Shown here: positions 43,732 through 53,463 of the stretch, one piece after another
Numbering within the stretch: the stretch's first letter is position 1
Layout: each line of letters starts with the position of its first letter
From: Schleiferiaceae bacterium
GTDB lineage: Bacteria > Bacteroidota > Bacteroidia > Flavobacteriales > Schleiferiaceae
NCBI GenBank assembly: GCA_018402665.1
Contig: JAGYIN010000001.1
Span: 372,001-436,000 of the forward strand
Direction of reading: 5' to 3'
DNA: 64,000 bases
Translations under genes and position numbers: made by a program
Notes under the pieces: generated by a model
The model's database searches: none
The model's input: only the letters and a program-made list of their open reading frames with translations
Told to the model about the DNA's origin: nothing

Positions 43732-45063
43732 ATGAAAGATCCCATCAAAGGATTCTCAAAACTGAGCAAAGCCGCCAAACTTGAATGGCTCGTCAACAAT
43801 AATTTTGAAGATGCGGATGCCGCACGATCTGTCTTAACCACGTATTGGCATGAAGACGAGGCACTTCAGAAGCGTCACGACGAATTCATTGAAAACACCA
43901 TGAGCAATTATTACATGCCATATGGTGTCGCGCCAAATTTCAAAATCAACGGCAAACTTTACACGATTCCTATGGCCATTGAAGAAAGTTCAGTGGTTGC
44001 GGCGGCGGCAAAAAGCGCTGCATTTTGGATGGCCCGTGGCGGTTTCAAAACCGAGGTGTTGGGTACGGAAAAAATTGGTCATGTACATTTCATGTATACG
44101 GGCGATGCCAGTGCTTTAAAAGAAGATTTTAGTTCACTTGAACAAGAATTGCGCCGAGCAACTGCAGAGCTCACTGCTAATATGGAGGCGCGGGGTGGCG
44201 GTATCACATCAATCAAATTTATTGATGCTACCGATCGTCTCGAAGCGTATTACCAACTAGAAGTCACTTTCGAAACCTGTGATTCCATGGGGGCAAACTT
44301 CATCAACTCCAACCTAGAGGAGATGGCGAAGTGTCTTGAAAATTTTGTAGCAAGCCATGACCGCTTAGATGTTAACTCACTTGAAGTAGTGATGCGTATT
44401 CTAAGTAACTACACTCCCCGCTGTATCGTTCGTGCAAGTGTAAGTTGTCCGGTAGAAGAATTGGCCAGCGAAGGAGTAAGCGCAGCAGAATTCGCCCGAA
44501 AATTCGAGCGCGCAATCGCAATAGCTAATGCCGAACCCTATAGAGCGACTACTCACAACAAAGGCATCATGAACGGTATCGATGGGGTGATTATTGCAAC
44601 AGGAAATGACTTCCGTGCAGTAGAAGCCGCCTGTCACACCCATGCCTCGCGTTCAGGCAGTTACAAAAGCCTTACCGGCTGTAAAGTAGAGGACGGCGTA
44701 TTTACTTTTTGGATAGAAATCCCATTATCGCTTGGCGTTGTTGGAGGATTGACAAAGCTGCATCCCCTAGTGGTCAAAAGTCTGGAAATGCTCGGAAATC
44801 CCGATGCTGAAGAATTAATGGGCATAGTAGCCGTCAGTGGCCTCGCACAGAATTTTGCTGCATTACGTGCCTTAGTAACTACGGGTATTCAAAAAGGTCA
44901 TATGAAAATGCACTTGATGAATATTTTAACGCAGCTTGAAGCTACACCGGAGGAGAAAATCCATATCGCGAATTACTTCAAAGACAAAGTTCCTCATCAT
45001 AGAGAAGTAGTGAATTATTTCTGTGAATTACGCGGTGTTCCCGTTCCCAAAGTCGGCCAATAA
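43732..45063 (+). CDS. HMG-CoA reductase, class II
   Basis: A 443-residue hydroxymethylglutaryl-CoA reductase. The catalytic Glu is E54 in ENTMSNYYMPYGVAPNF. Other landmarks are PMAIEESSVVAAAAKSA, CDSMGANFINS, the catalytic Lys in THNKGIMNGIDGV, and the catalytic Asp in IATGNDFRAVEAACH. It matches the class II (Pseudomonas mevalonii-like) enzymes that in Flavobacteria make mevalonate for isoprenoids. A GHMP kinase follows three bases after the stop, so the pair is an operon. Cofactor preference (NADH or NADPH) is not readable with certainty. Confidence 0.92.
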   Translation: MKDPIKGFSKLSKAAKLEWLVNNNFEDADAARSVLTTYWHEDEALQKRHDEFIENTMSNYYMPYGVAPNFKINGKLYTIPMAIEESSVVAAAAKSAAFWMARGGFKTEVLGTEKIGHVHFMYTGDASALKEDFSSLEQELRRATAELTANMEARGGGITSIKFIDATDRLEAYYQLEVTFETCDSMGANFINSNLEEMAKCLENFVASHDRLDVNSLEVVMRILSNYTPRCIVRASVSCPVEELASEGVSAAEFARKFERAIAIANAEPYRATTHNKGIMNGIDGVIIATGNDFRAVEAACHTHASRSGSYKSLTGCKVEDGVFTFWIEIPLSLGVVGGLTKLHPLVVKSLEMLGNPDAEELMGIVAVSGLAQNFAALRALVTTGIQKGHMKMHLMNILTQLEATPEEKIHIANYFKDKVPHHREVVNYFCELRGVPVPKVGQ

Positions 45064-45066
45064 ACA

Positions 45067-45960
45067 GTGAAGGAATTTTATGCCCACGGCAAGCTTTTAC
45101 TCACTGGAGAATATGCCATTACCCAGGGGGCGACTGGTTTAGCCGTACCTACAACTTTAGGCCAAAAGATGCATGTTCGATCTTTTGACTCGCCAAACAT
45201 TCACTGGCAAGCATATACCGTTCAAGGCGACTGTTGGCTTGATGTACTGCTTAGTTCACAACTCGAAATAGTAAAAACAGACCAGCCAAAGGAAGCCCAA
45301 CATCTGGTAAAGCAACTTCAAATTGTAGCGGCTAACAGTGATAAACTAACGGGTGGACTTCATTTTGAAACTCATCTTGAATTTGACCGCAGTTGGGGTC
45401 TAGGTTCCTCCAGTACTTTTACCAGTTTACTTGCCCAATTCGCGAATCTAGATCCTCTAGATTTCTTTCATGAAGCGCACGGCGGAAGCGGATACGACCT
45501 GGCATGTGCATCTGCTGCAGGCCCCATTCTTTATCGTATCGAAAAAGGTTCCGCTGAAGCCACACCCGTGGGGTGGTCTGCGGGTTTTGGGGATGATCTC
45601 GCCTTCGTTTTCAGCGGTAAGAAGCAATTGACTTCTGAAAGTTTAACCTTGGTGCAAAAACAGCCCTTTAACCAGCAGCAAATCGAAGAAATCAACGTAC
45701 TCACCTCTGCCTTTATTAACGCATCCACTATGGAGCGTATAGAATCTGTAATGCGCGAGCACGAACAACTCATAGGAGGCCATTTAGGACTTCTGCCCGT
45801 GAGTGAACACCTCTTCAAAGGATACAACGGGGCGGTGAAGAGTTTAGGTGGTTGGGGCGGTGATTTCGTGTTAGTCACCCGTTATTCTAAAAATCAGCAG
45901 TGGTTAAAGGAAAAAGGTTTTGAGCATGTACTACCACTGAGAACTTTAGCCATACTCTAA
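45067..45960 (+). CDS. GYDIA-family GHMP kinase
   Basis: A 297-residue GHMP-fold kinase, GTG start at 45067. The opening FYAHGKLLLTGEYAITQGA, the ATP motif WGLGSSSTFTSLLAQ and the later GGSGYDLACASAAGPI mark the Bacteroidota group named for its GYDIA motif (GYDLA here). It is related to mevalonate and phosphomevalonate kinases. Immediate linkage to HMG-CoA reductase makes mevalonate phosphorylation the best guess, but the substrate is not proven by sequence. Confidence 0.85.
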   Translation: MKEFYAHGKLLLTGEYAITQGATGLAVPTTLGQKMHVRSFDSPNIHWQAYTVQGDCWLDVLLSSQLEIVKTDQPKEAQHLVKQLQIVAANSDKLTGGLHFETHLEFDRSWGLGSSSTFTSLLAQFANLDPLDFFHEAHGGSGYDLACASAAGPILYRIEKGSAEATPVGWSAGFGDDLAFVFSGKKQLTSESLTLVQKQPFNQQQIEEINVLTSAFINASTMERIESVMREHEQLIGGHLGLLPVSEHLFKGYNGAVKSLGGWGGDFVLVTRYSKNQQWLKEKGFEHVLPLRTLAIL

Positions 45961-45997
45961 TTGTCCGTTGGGGCATAATTATTGGTAGATTTAAACC

Positions 45998-48178
45998 ATG
46001 CGTAGAATCGTTCTATTTATCACCCTGTTTCTCCTCTCCTTCTCATCGAAGGCAGCGCATTTAGTGGGTGGTGAAATCTCCTATAAATGCGTAGGAACGG
46101 GAACGAATGGCAATACCTACCAAATACGACTGACGATTTATCGGGATTGCAATTCGAGCGGCGCGCCTTTCGACATGCAAGCACCTATAACCATTTACGG
46201 TGGTCCCAATCAAAATACAGTTGTTCAAACCGTGATGGTGGCGCGCGGGCCCATTGTAGGGATACCCGCAGTGGTAAATAACCCTTGCCTCCAAACACCG
46301 CCAAATGTGTGTACGGAAAAAGCGACCTACACGACGAACGTAACCTTGCAGCCAGCGACCCACGGATATACCATTACGTACCAGCGCTGCTGTAGAAACA
46401 ACACCATTTCAAATGTTGCGAATTCAGGTACTTGGGGCAGTTCCTATTATATTAAAATACCTCCACAAGATTCTGTCTGTAACAGCAGTTGCGCCTTTAT
46501 TTCAGACCCACCTATTGTCATGTGTAAGGACGACAGTTTGAATATTAATTTCGCTGTTTTAGAATTGGACGGCGATAGTGTTTTTTATTCTTTATGTCAA
46601 CCGTTACACGGAGGTTCGCAAAACAGTCCTGCACCGAACCCTCCAAGCGCTCCGCCTTATACCCCGGTCCCATTTTTATTCCCTTACTCCACAGGTTACC
46701 CTCTACCCACCTCTCCTACGGTCGCTATCAATAGCAGTACAGGTATACTTACGGGAACTCCAACTGGTGTAGGGCAATACGTATTCGCCGTGTGTGCGGA
46801 GGAATACGACTCGAATGGCGTCCTGCTTTCAACGCTAAGGCGGGATTATCAGTTCAATGTAATGGTTTGCCAGAGCAATGTAGTCTCCAATCCAACCCCA
46901 CAAGATTTTCAGCCCAATACCATATGTAATGGAACCACGGTTACCTTTTTAGACAGTTCCTACAATGGGACGAACTACCTTTGGTTGTTCAATGACCCAA
47001 ACAATCCAGGCGCTTCGGCCACGGGTCAAAACCCTACCTATACTTATGGCGATACGGGTACCTATACCATTCAATTGATTTTGAACCCAGGATACCCCTG
47101 TACAGATACCGCAGAAGTCACCTATGAACTTTACAATCCTGTAAATCCTGCGTTTTCTTTCACCGGACCCGTTTGTTTTGATGAGAACTTAATCACCTTT
47201 CAAAATCAAAGCTCGAACGGAGGAAATGCAGTGGCCAATTGGGACTTCGGTTTGGACGCAAGCATTCCAACATTTACCGGTTGGAACCCACCGCCCATCG
47301 TATTTAGCACTTGGGGGGATCACTATGTGAGTCTTACCATTGAGGAAAACGGTTGTGAGGACACGTTTCTTGATACGATTCGCATCTATAGAAGACCCGA
47401 AACCAACGTTAGTGTTGAAAACCAAATAGGATGTGCGCCATTTACCGTTGCCTTCTGGGACAGCACGATAACAGACGGGCAAGTCATTTACAATTGGGAT
47501 TTCGGGGATGGTGTGTTGAGCAATGATAGCAATGCTGTCTATACCTATGCCAATCCGGGAACCTATGATTTAAACCTCACTATTTATTTCATTGAAGGAT
47601 GCACGGATACAATCACTGTTTCGTATGCCGATTTCATTACGGTATATCCATCACCAACCAGTTCCTTCGTTGCAGATCCTACGAACGCCACCATTTACAC
47701 TTCGAATATTGAAATCACGGACTTAGCTGCTGATCCTACAGACGATATCCTAACGAACATGGGTGATGGTAGTATTTATTACAATCAAGCCCAATTCAAT
47801 CATTCCTACACCGACACCGGTTGGTTTGAGGTGGAACATGTCGTTATAAATACGTTTGATTGTCCAGATACTTCCAAGGCAACTATTCGAATCAATCCAG
47901 AGACCCTCATTTTCGTTCCTAATGCCTTCACGCCAGACGGTGATGGGAAGAATGAAATTTTCTTTGCGACCGCTGTTGGAATCAAAGCATTTAGTTTCAA
48001 AATTTTTAATCGTTGGGGAGAAGTATTATTCGAAACTACCGATCCATCAACAGGTTGGGACGGTATGCATCCCAACGGAAAAGAAGCCATTCAAGGGGTG
48101 TATACCTGGACGGTTTTCGCGAAAGGGCAGAATGATAAATTGATCGAAAAGCGAGGCCACCTCAGTTTGCTTCGCTAG
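45998..48178 (+). CDS. PKD-domain T9SS type B surface protein
   Basis: A 726-residue secreted protein: signal peptide (ending SSKAA), an N-terminal cysteine-rich beta region (HLVGGEISYKCVG, YQRCCRNNTISN) common in Bacteroidota surface proteins, PKD-like domains from about 310 to 560 (YLWLFNDPNNPG with YTYGDTGTYTIQLIL; NWDFGDGVLSNDSNAVYTYANPGTYDLNL), then a gliding-motility-associated C-terminal domain (VPNAFTPDGDGKNEIF, FKIFNRWGEVLFE, GVYTWTVFAKG). It is exported by the T9SS and is probably an adhesin or matrix protein. It begins 37 bases after the GHMP kinase. Confidence 0.88.
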   Translation: MRRIVLFITLFLLSFSSKAAHLVGGEISYKCVGTGTNGNTYQIRLTIYRDCNSSGAPFDMQAPITIYGGPNQNTVVQTVMVARGPIVGIPAVVNNPCLQTPPNVCTEKATYTTNVTLQPATHGYTITYQRCCRNNTISNVANSGTWGSSYYIKIPPQDSVCNSSCAFISDPPIVMCKDDSLNINFAVLELDGDSVFYSLCQPLHGGSQNSPAPNPPSAPPYTPVPFLFPYSTGYPLPTSPTVAINSSTGILTGTPTGVGQYVFAVCAEEYDSNGVLLSTLRRDYQFNVMVCQSNVVSNPTPQDFQPNTICNGTTVTFLDSSYNGTNYLWLFNDPNNPGASATGQNPTYTYGDTGTYTIQLILNPGYPCTDTAEVTYELYNPVNPAFSFTGPVCFDENLITFQNQSSNGGNAVANWDFGLDASIPTFTGWNPPPIVFSTWGDHYVSLTIEENGCEDTFLDTIRIYRRPETNVSVENQIGCAPFTVAFWDSTITDGQVIYNWDFGDGVLSNDSNAVYTYANPGTYDLNLTIYFIEGCTDTITVSYADFITVYPSPTSSFVADPTNATIYTSNIEITDLAADPTDDILTNMGDGSIYYNQAQFNHSYTDTGWFEVEHVVINTFDCPDTSKATIRINPETLIFVPNAFTPDGDGKNEIFFATAVGIKAFSFKIFNRWGEVLFETTDPSTGWDGMHPNGKEAIQGVYTWTVFAKGQNDKLIEKRGHLSLLR

Positions 48179-48181
48179 CAA

Positions 48182-48571
48182 TTACGATGTGTGTTCACGG
48201 CTGAGCCAAACCACGGTAGCAAAGGCGGCTCCTACACCGAGAAGTACAGATAGACTCACATAAAGAACGGCCTCTATCGTTCTTCCCGCACTAAGCAAGT
48301 GGATCGTCTCCATCGAAAAAGCACTAAAAGTGGACCACCCACCGCAAAATCCAGTTCCTAAAAGTAATAAGTACAAGAGTTTAGACTTATCGTCATAAGC
48401 ATCGACAATGACTACTAAGACAATGCTTGCTAAAACATTAATGAGTAATGTAGCCCAGTGGCCTTGAAGCCATTCGTTTGCGACGATGGCCTTTGACATT
48501 GCAAATCGCAGAACAGAACCACCTCCACCGCCTACAAACACTGCCAGATAGGCCATTGCATTTAACTCCAT
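48182..48571 (-). CDS. crcB: Fluoride channel CrcB/Fluc
   Basis: A 129-residue membrane protein with four helices. Signatures are GGGGGSVLRFAMSK at the first helix, the N-terminal-half pore segment TLLINVLAS (pore Asn) and GTGFCGGWSTFSAFSMET with the Na+-site/phenylalanine-box region. It forms dual-topology dimers that export fluoride. Its start overlaps the PAP2 gene by about ten bases in the operon adk-obg-PAP2-crcB. No fluoride riboswitch is visible. Confidence 0.93.
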   Translation of the reverse strand: MELNAMAYLAVFVGGGGGSVLRFAMSKAIVANEWLQGHWATLLINVLASIVLVVIVDAYDDKSKLLYLLLLGTGFCGGWSTFSAFSMETIHLLSAGRTIEAVLYVSLSVLLGVGAAFATVVWLSREHTS

Positions 48572-49092
48572 GTAGATTCGATTTTATGTAAGACGAAACT
48601 AATGAGAAATCCCCATAGTGCTCCGGCAAGCAAATCTGATGGATAGTGTACGCCTAAATGAATACGTGAAAAACTTTGAAGGATGGCCACAAGTAATAGG
48701 ATTGGGAACCAGCTTGAGTGCAACCATTTTCGAAAAAGAAAAGCAAGTCCAAAGCTGTTTGCTGCATGGGCACTAAAAAACCCAAATGGACTGCAATGTG
48801 CTAAAACTCTCAAACCTTCTACTTCATGACATGGCCTGGGGCGTTCAAGCGTGTATTTGAAAAACTCAGCGCCTTGATCAAACAGCAACAACCCCAGCAC
48901 CACGAGTGCAAGCCGCTGTACAAACAAGACCCTGTTGCTTGAACTGTAGAGCCTCTGAATGAGCACAGCATATAAGGGCAACCAACTGATGGTTTTCGTA
49001 ACCGCAATCCAAAAGGTATCGCTACTTGCAGGAAACAGCCTATTTAATGCAAGTAATGCACTCGTATCAAGGCTATTTAACTGCTCAAACAT
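48562..49092 (-). CDS. PAP2-family membrane phosphatase
   Basis: A 176-residue polytopic phosphatase with the three PAP2 motifs: KYTLERPRP, FFSAHAANSFG (SAHA in place of PSGH) and SRIHLGVHYPSDLLAG. Such enzymes remove phosphate from undecaprenyl diphosphate or lipid A/phosphatidyl substrates at the outer face of the inner membrane; the substrate here is open. It overlaps obg by one base and crcB by ten. Confidence 0.9.
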   Translation of the reverse strand: MFEQLNSLDTSALLALNRLFPASSDTFWIAVTKTISWLPLYAVLIQRLYSSSNRVLFVQRLALVVLGLLLFDQGAEFFKYTLERPRPCHEVEGLRVLAHCSPFGFFSAHAANSFGLAFLFRKWLHSSWFPILLLVAILQSFSRIHLGVHYPSDLLAGALWGFLISFVLHKIESTWS

Positions 49093-50090
49093 TAGGCAGG
49101 AGCATTTAATTTTTCCCAGATTAGATCCTTCAGCTGCATGATATTTTTACCCGCAACGGATGAAATAAAAAGGTGTGGAATATTCGAAGGTAACTGTGCC
49201 GCGATTTCACTCTGAAGATCTTCATCGATCATATCACTTTTCGTAATGGCCAAAATCCGTTCCTTATCTGCTAATTCTGGATTATACTTTACCAATTCAT
49301 TCAAGAGAATCTCGTATTCCTTCGCGTAGTCGTCTGCATCCGCAGGAACCATGAACAGCAATAAAGCATTGCGCTCAATATGACGCAAAAACCTATAACC
49401 CAATCCTTTTCCTTCTGCAGCGCCCTCAATAATACCCGGAATATCTGCCATAACGAAAGAACGTGCATCGCGGTACATTACCATGCCTAAATTTGGCACT
49501 AGTGTTGTAAAGGGATAGTTCGCGATTTCCGGTTTGGCTGCGCTCACAACACTTAATAAGGTGCTCTTACCTGCATTAGGGAATCCTACAAGGCCAACAT
49601 CAGCAAGGACCTTCAGTTCTAAAATAAACCATCCTTCCACGGGATCCTCACCAGGCTGCGCAAATCTTGGCGTCTGAAAGGTCGAGCTCTTAAAGTGTAC
49701 ATTACCTAATCCACCGCGACCGCCTTTCACAAGTATATGTTCTTGTCCATGGTCAGTGATTTCAAAGAGTACTTCGCCTGTTTCTTCATCCTTAGCGATA
49801 GTACCTAGAGGAACTTCAATATAACGGTCTTCTCCATTAGCACCAGTGCGCTCTTGACCACTACCGTTCTCGCCTGAAGCGGCTTTGATGTGTTTCTGAT
49901 ACTTAAGTGGTAATAAGGTCCACATTTGAGCATTACCACGAACAATCACGTGTCCACCTCTACCGCCGTCACCACCGTCTGGGCCCCCTTTTGAGGTCAT
50001 GCGGTTGCGCAATAGGTGTGTGGATCCACGGCCACCGCGCCCGCTTTTACAGTAAATCTTTACGTAATCTATGAAGTTGCTTCCAGCCAT
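49092..50090 (-). CDS. obg: GTPase Obg/CgtA
   Basis: A 332-residue ribosome-associated GTPase. The ATG at 50090 gives the family opening [16 protein letters not shown]. The glycine-rich Obg fold ([18 protein letters not shown]) comes first, then the G domain with G1 [11 protein letters not shown] near 165-175, G3 [16 protein letters not shown] and G4 TKSDM. It acts in 50S assembly and stress signalling. It lies downstream of adk, separated by a terminator at 50097-50131. Confidence 0.96.
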   Translation of the reverse strand: MAGSNFIDYVKIYCKSGRGGRGSTHLLRNRMTSKGGPDGGDGGRGGHVIVRGNAQMWTLLPLKYQKHIKAASGENGSGQERTGANGEDRYIEVPLGTIAKDEETGEVLFEITDHGQEHILVKGGRGGLGNVHFKSSTFQTPRFAQPGEDPVEGWFILELKVLADVGLVGFPNAGKSTLLSVVSAAKPEIANYPFTTLVPNLGMVMYRDARSFVMADIPGIIEGAAEGKGLGYRFLRHIERNALLLFMVPADADDYAKEYEILLNELVKYNPELADKERILAITKSDMIDEDLQSEIAAQLPSNIPHLFISSVAGKNIMQLKDLIWEKLNAPA

Positions 50091-50096
50091 AATGTG

Positions 50097-50131
50097 AAAA
50101 AAGCAGCCTCCCTTAACTGGGAAACTGCTTT
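50097..50131 (-). terminator. Intrinsic terminator after adk
   Basis: On the minus strand, AAAGCAG pairs with CTGCTTT and CCC with GGG inside, followed by six T residues. It lies between adk and obg, so obg may be partly or separately transcribed. Confidence 0.72.
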
Positions 50132-50170
50132 GCAAAAATACGATTGTATTGTGAAGTGTCGACCTAAGCT

Positions 50171-50743
50171 CTAAAGTGCATCGATAATAGCTAATAAACG
50201 CTGCGTGATCTCCTCGATAGAGCCTACACCGTTGATGCCTATGTATTTGCCTTGCGCTTCATAGAATGCTTTCACGGGTGCTGTTTCGCTGTTGTAAACG
50301 TCAATTCTGTTCTGAATCACTGCAGGATCAGCATCATCAGGACGGCCAGAGGTTTTTGCACGCTCTGCAAGTCGCACACGAAGTTCATCCTCTGGAACTT
50401 CTAAAGCAATCATACTGGTAATGCCCGTCTTTTGACTATTTAAAAATGCATCGAGCGCGGCTGCCTGAGCATTCGTGCGCGGGAATCCGTCGAAAATAAA
50501 ACCTTTTGCTTCCGGGTTTTTATTTACGGCATCTTCAAGCATAGAGATGGTGACAGAGTCCGGTACCAATTGGCCCTTATCCATGTAAGACTTCGCTAAA
50601 ACGCCCAATTCCGTTTCATTTTTAATGTTGTAACGAAAGAGGTCGCCCGTACTTAAATGGACGAGGTGGTAACGTTCTACTAAAAAGGCACTTTGTGTTC
50701 CTTTACCTGCCCCTGGAGGGCCGAACAGGACTAGATTTAACAT
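50171..50743 (-). CDS. adk: Adenylate kinase
   Basis: A 190-residue short-form adenylate kinase (no zinc LID), catalysing ATP + AMP to two ADP. P-loop [10 protein letters not shown] at residues 8-17, AMP-binding [23 protein letters not shown] and the short LID with R-x-DD pattern [10 protein letters not shown]. Length fits the short class usual in this phylum. It is divergent from manC. Confidence 0.96.
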   Translation of the reverse strand: MLNLVLFGPPGAGKGTQSAFLVERYHLVHLSTGDLFRYNIKNETELGVLAKSYMDKGQLVPDSVTISMLEDAVNKNPEAKGFIFDGFPRTNAQAAALDAFLNSQKTGITSMIALEVPEDELRVRLAERAKTSGRPDDADPAVIQNRIDVYNSETAPVKAFYEAQGKYIGINGVGSIEEITQRLLAIIDAL

Positions 50744-50861
50744 GGAAATAGCATTTAATTAGGGGCACGAAGATACCGCGCAAAGCGAGAAAATCGTAGT
50801 TTCGTAACCGATTTGAGGATATTTCTCGAACCAACAACACACTGAAACACTGAACCATACC

Positions 50862-51947
50862 ATGCGTACTCCATATTGTGTCATTATGGCCGGGGGAATT
50901 GGGAGCCGATTCTGGCCCATGTCCACAGAAAAGACCCCAAAGCAATTTTTAGATTTCTTAGGAACCGGTGAGAGTTTAATGCAACAGACGTATAAACGTG
51001 TACTCCGGATTTTTGAACCAGAAAATATTCTGGTCGTTACGCACGAGAATTACGCTTCCTTAACCCAGGAACATTTGCCAGATCTTCCCAAACATAATAT
51101 CATTTTAGAACCACTTCGCAGAAATACTGCCCCTTGTATCGCATATGCTACTTTAAAAATCAAAAAGCGCGATCCTAATGCAAACATGTTTATTACACCG
51201 GCAGACCACCTCATAACGGATGAAGAAGCTTTTGAGGCTACGGTTCGAAAAGGATTAGCGAAAACTGAAGAGTCGGATTGTTTCGTAACCATCGGAATTC
51301 AACCGCATAAACCGGAAACCGGCTACGGTTATATTCAATACAATGAAGCCTTAGGAGACGATCACGGCAGCTTTGCTGTAAAAGCATTTACCGAAAAACC
51401 CGACTTAGAACACGCAAAGAAGTTCTTAGAAAGTGGTGACTTCTTGTGGAATGCAGGTATGTTTATTTGGAACATCGATGCCTTGTCGCGTGGCTTAGAT
51501 ACCCATTTACCAGAACTTATGACCACCTTAGGTGAGACTTGGAATGATCTGGATACCCCTTACGAAAAAGCAAGTATCGAAAGAATTTATGGTGAGTGTG
51601 ATAACATTTCTATAGACTATGGACTCATGGAGCGTGCAGACCAAGTCTTTGTGATTCCTGCGAAAATGGGATGGTCAGATTTAGGTAACTGGGGGGCCAT
51701 TTACGACTTAGGCACAAAAGATACTGCAGAGAATGTAGTCGTCGGGGGGCATGTTTTACTTCAAAATTGCTCCTCTTGTCTAGTCGTGAACGCAACGAAA
51801 GACAAAGCTTTAGTGCTTACTGATCTTCATAATAAGATCATTGTACAGACTGCATCGACCACCTTAACCTTTCCCCAAGGTAATGATCAGGCAATCAAAC
51901 AGATTGTAAAAGCGGTCAAAATAGAATTGGGCGAAGCATTCGTATAA
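50862..51947 (+). CDS. manC: Mannose-1-phosphate guanylyltransferase
   Basis: A 361-residue nucleotidyltransferase making GDP-mannose from mannose 1-phosphate and GTP. The signature VIMAGGIGSRFWPMSTEKTPKQFL opens the protein; FITPADHLITDE, VTIGIQPHKPETGYGYI, FLWNAGMFIW and WSDLGNWGAIYDL follow. No phosphomannose isomerase domain is fused. It feeds surface polysaccharide or glycan synthesis. Transcribed away from adk and followed closely by the DUF389 gene. Confidence 0.94.
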   Translation: MRTPYCVIMAGGIGSRFWPMSTEKTPKQFLDFLGTGESLMQQTYKRVLRIFEPENILVVTHENYASLTQEHLPDLPKHNIILEPLRRNTAPCIAYATLKIKKRDPNANMFITPADHLITDEEAFEATVRKGLAKTEESDCFVTIGIQPHKPETGYGYIQYNEALGDDHGSFAVKAFTEKPDLEHAKKFLESGDFLWNAGMFIWNIDALSRGLDTHLPELMTTLGETWNDLDTPYEKASIERIYGECDNISIDYGLMERADQVFVIPAKMGWSDLGNWGAIYDLGTKDTAENVVVGGHVLLQNCSSCLVVNATKDKALVLTDLHNKIIVQTASTTLTFPQGNDQAIKQIVKAVKIELGEAFV

Positions 51948-51983
51948 ATTTGCTATGTTTAAGTACGCGCTTAAACACCGTCA

Positions 51984-53408
51984 ATGAACGAGAACCATAC
52001 TTCCACGGAGGAGCGTGCTGTTGAAGCAGCACCAGCCACCAACACCACAGCCAGTGTATTGAAAAGCATCTGGAAACAGTTCAGCACTGTCATCGCTTCT
52101 TTTCTAGGAGAGCGCTTTTCATTGTTAGATTTTGCGCAGCCTGAAAATACGATTGAAGGCATCAAAAAAGATGTCGAATTCAAAGGCTTTGCGCTTTGGA
52201 TTCTCATGTTCAGTATTGTTATCGCCTCCATTGGACTCAATGTGAATTCAACCGCGGTGGTCATAGGCGCAATGCTCATATCACCTTTAATGGGCCCTAT
52301 AATGGGGGTAGGGCTTAGTTTGGGAATCAACGATTTTAGTCTCCTTAAAAAATCCATTAAAAACCTTGGGGTCGCAGTGGGCATTGGGCTTATCGTTTCC
52401 GCGCTCTATTTTACGATTAGTCCTATTTCTACTCCTTCAAATGAGCTTTTTGCCCGGACAAACCCTACGCTGCTTGATGTTGTTGTCGCCTTTTTCGGTG
52501 GCCTCGCGGGTATTTTAGCCGGATCTCGAAAAGAGAAATCAAATGTTATACCCGGCGTGGCCATTGCTACGGCTTTGATGCCGCCGTTATGTACTGCTGG
52601 ATTTGGTTTAGCACATGGACAATGGAATTACTTTTTTGGAGCACTCTACCTCTTTCTAATCAACAGTGTACTCATTGCTGCGGCAACTACTATTGTTGTT
52701 CGCTACTTGCGATTCCCTATAGTCACCCTAATGGATCCCAATCGCGAAAAGAAAACGAAGCGGATGTTTTCTATTGCCTTAATTGTGGTTATCGTTCCTT
52801 CCATTTGGATCTTTTACCGCACCGTAACGAATACCCTGGCACAAACGAAAGTGCACAACTTTGTAGAGGAAACAGTCGTTTATCCCGGAACTGAGGTGGT
52901 TAAAGAAGAAATCAACTTTGCAGGGGGGCTACCGGAGGTCAATATTGTTTTGTTTGGCGAACTCATTCCTGAAGACCTGGTATCTCAATGGGAATCCATC
53001 TTCTCAGATAAGTTTAAGGGCAGCCTTTCCATCATTCAAGGCGACCATAGAAATGAGAGCTTAATGGAACTGTCGAAACTTGTAAACCTCTATTCAGAAG
53101 GACGTGCCGAGGCAAAGAGTTATGCGGAAAAAATTGCCGCACTTGAAGTAGAACTCGCTTTGCTAGAGGGCCAACTAATTCCTTCGAATCTCGCCAAAGA
53201 GGTTCAGATCAATTATCCCGAAGTACGGGCATTATCGCTGGGAACCTTGCAAAGTGGGATCACGGATTCAACCTCAGGCTCGAGATTACCGGTAGCTTTC
53301 ATCCAATGGTCGCAGGAGCTTTCAGATAGTGCTCAACGTGAAAAAGCACATCAGCTAGCGAATTGGCTGGCACTTCGGTTAGAAGCAGATTCAGTATTAG
53401 TGAAATAA
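51984..53408 (+). CDS. DUF389 membrane protein (TIGR00341-like)
   Basis: A 474-residue membrane protein. About six helices lie between residues 70 and 290, with the DUF389 hallmarks ASIGLNVNSTAVVIGAMLISPLMGPIMGVGLSLG and FFGGLAGILAGSRKEKSNVIPGVAIATALMPPLCTAGFGLA. A C-terminal soluble domain of about 180 residues follows. Function is unknown across the family. A GTTTAAG/CTTAAAC inverted repeat lies just before the ATG, and a terminator follows the stop. Confidence 0.88.
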   Translation: MNENHTSTEERAVEAAPATNTTASVLKSIWKQFSTVIASFLGERFSLLDFAQPENTIEGIKKDVEFKGFALWILMFSIVIASIGLNVNSTAVVIGAMLISPLMGPIMGVGLSLGINDFSLLKKSIKNLGVAVGIGLIVSALYFTISPISTPSNELFARTNPTLLDVVVAFFGGLAGILAGSRKEKSNVIPGVAIATALMPPLCTAGFGLAHGQWNYFFGALYLFLINSVLIAAATTIVVRYLRFPIVTLMDPNREKKTKRMFSIALIVVIVPSIWIFYRTVTNTLAQTKVHNFVEETVVYPGTEVVKEEINFAGGLPEVNIVLFGELIPEDLVSQWESIFSDKFKGSLSIIQGDHRNESLMELSKLVNLYSEGRAEAKSYAEKIAALEVELALLEGQLIPSNLAKEVQINYPEVRALSLGTLQSGITDSTSGSRLPVAFIQWSQELSDSAQREKAHQLANWLALRLEADSVLVK

Positions 53409-53409
53409 G

Positions 53410-53443
53410 AAAAATCCCGCGGCTCGACGAGCCGCGGATTTTT
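53410..53443 (+). terminator. Intrinsic terminator after the DUF389 gene
   Basis: An AAAAATCC...GGATTTTT stem with a CGCGGCTC/GAGCCGCG core (one bulged C) and a T-run. It marks the left border of the indel-dense patch. Confidence 0.85.
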
Positions 53444-53463
53444 GTTTACAAAAACCTCAGCTG

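Noticed and set aside
48182-48571. Fluoride riboswitch controlling crcB
   Set aside because: crcB overlaps the upstream PAP2 gene, leaving no leader room, and no riboswitch-like fold is seen before adk or obg.
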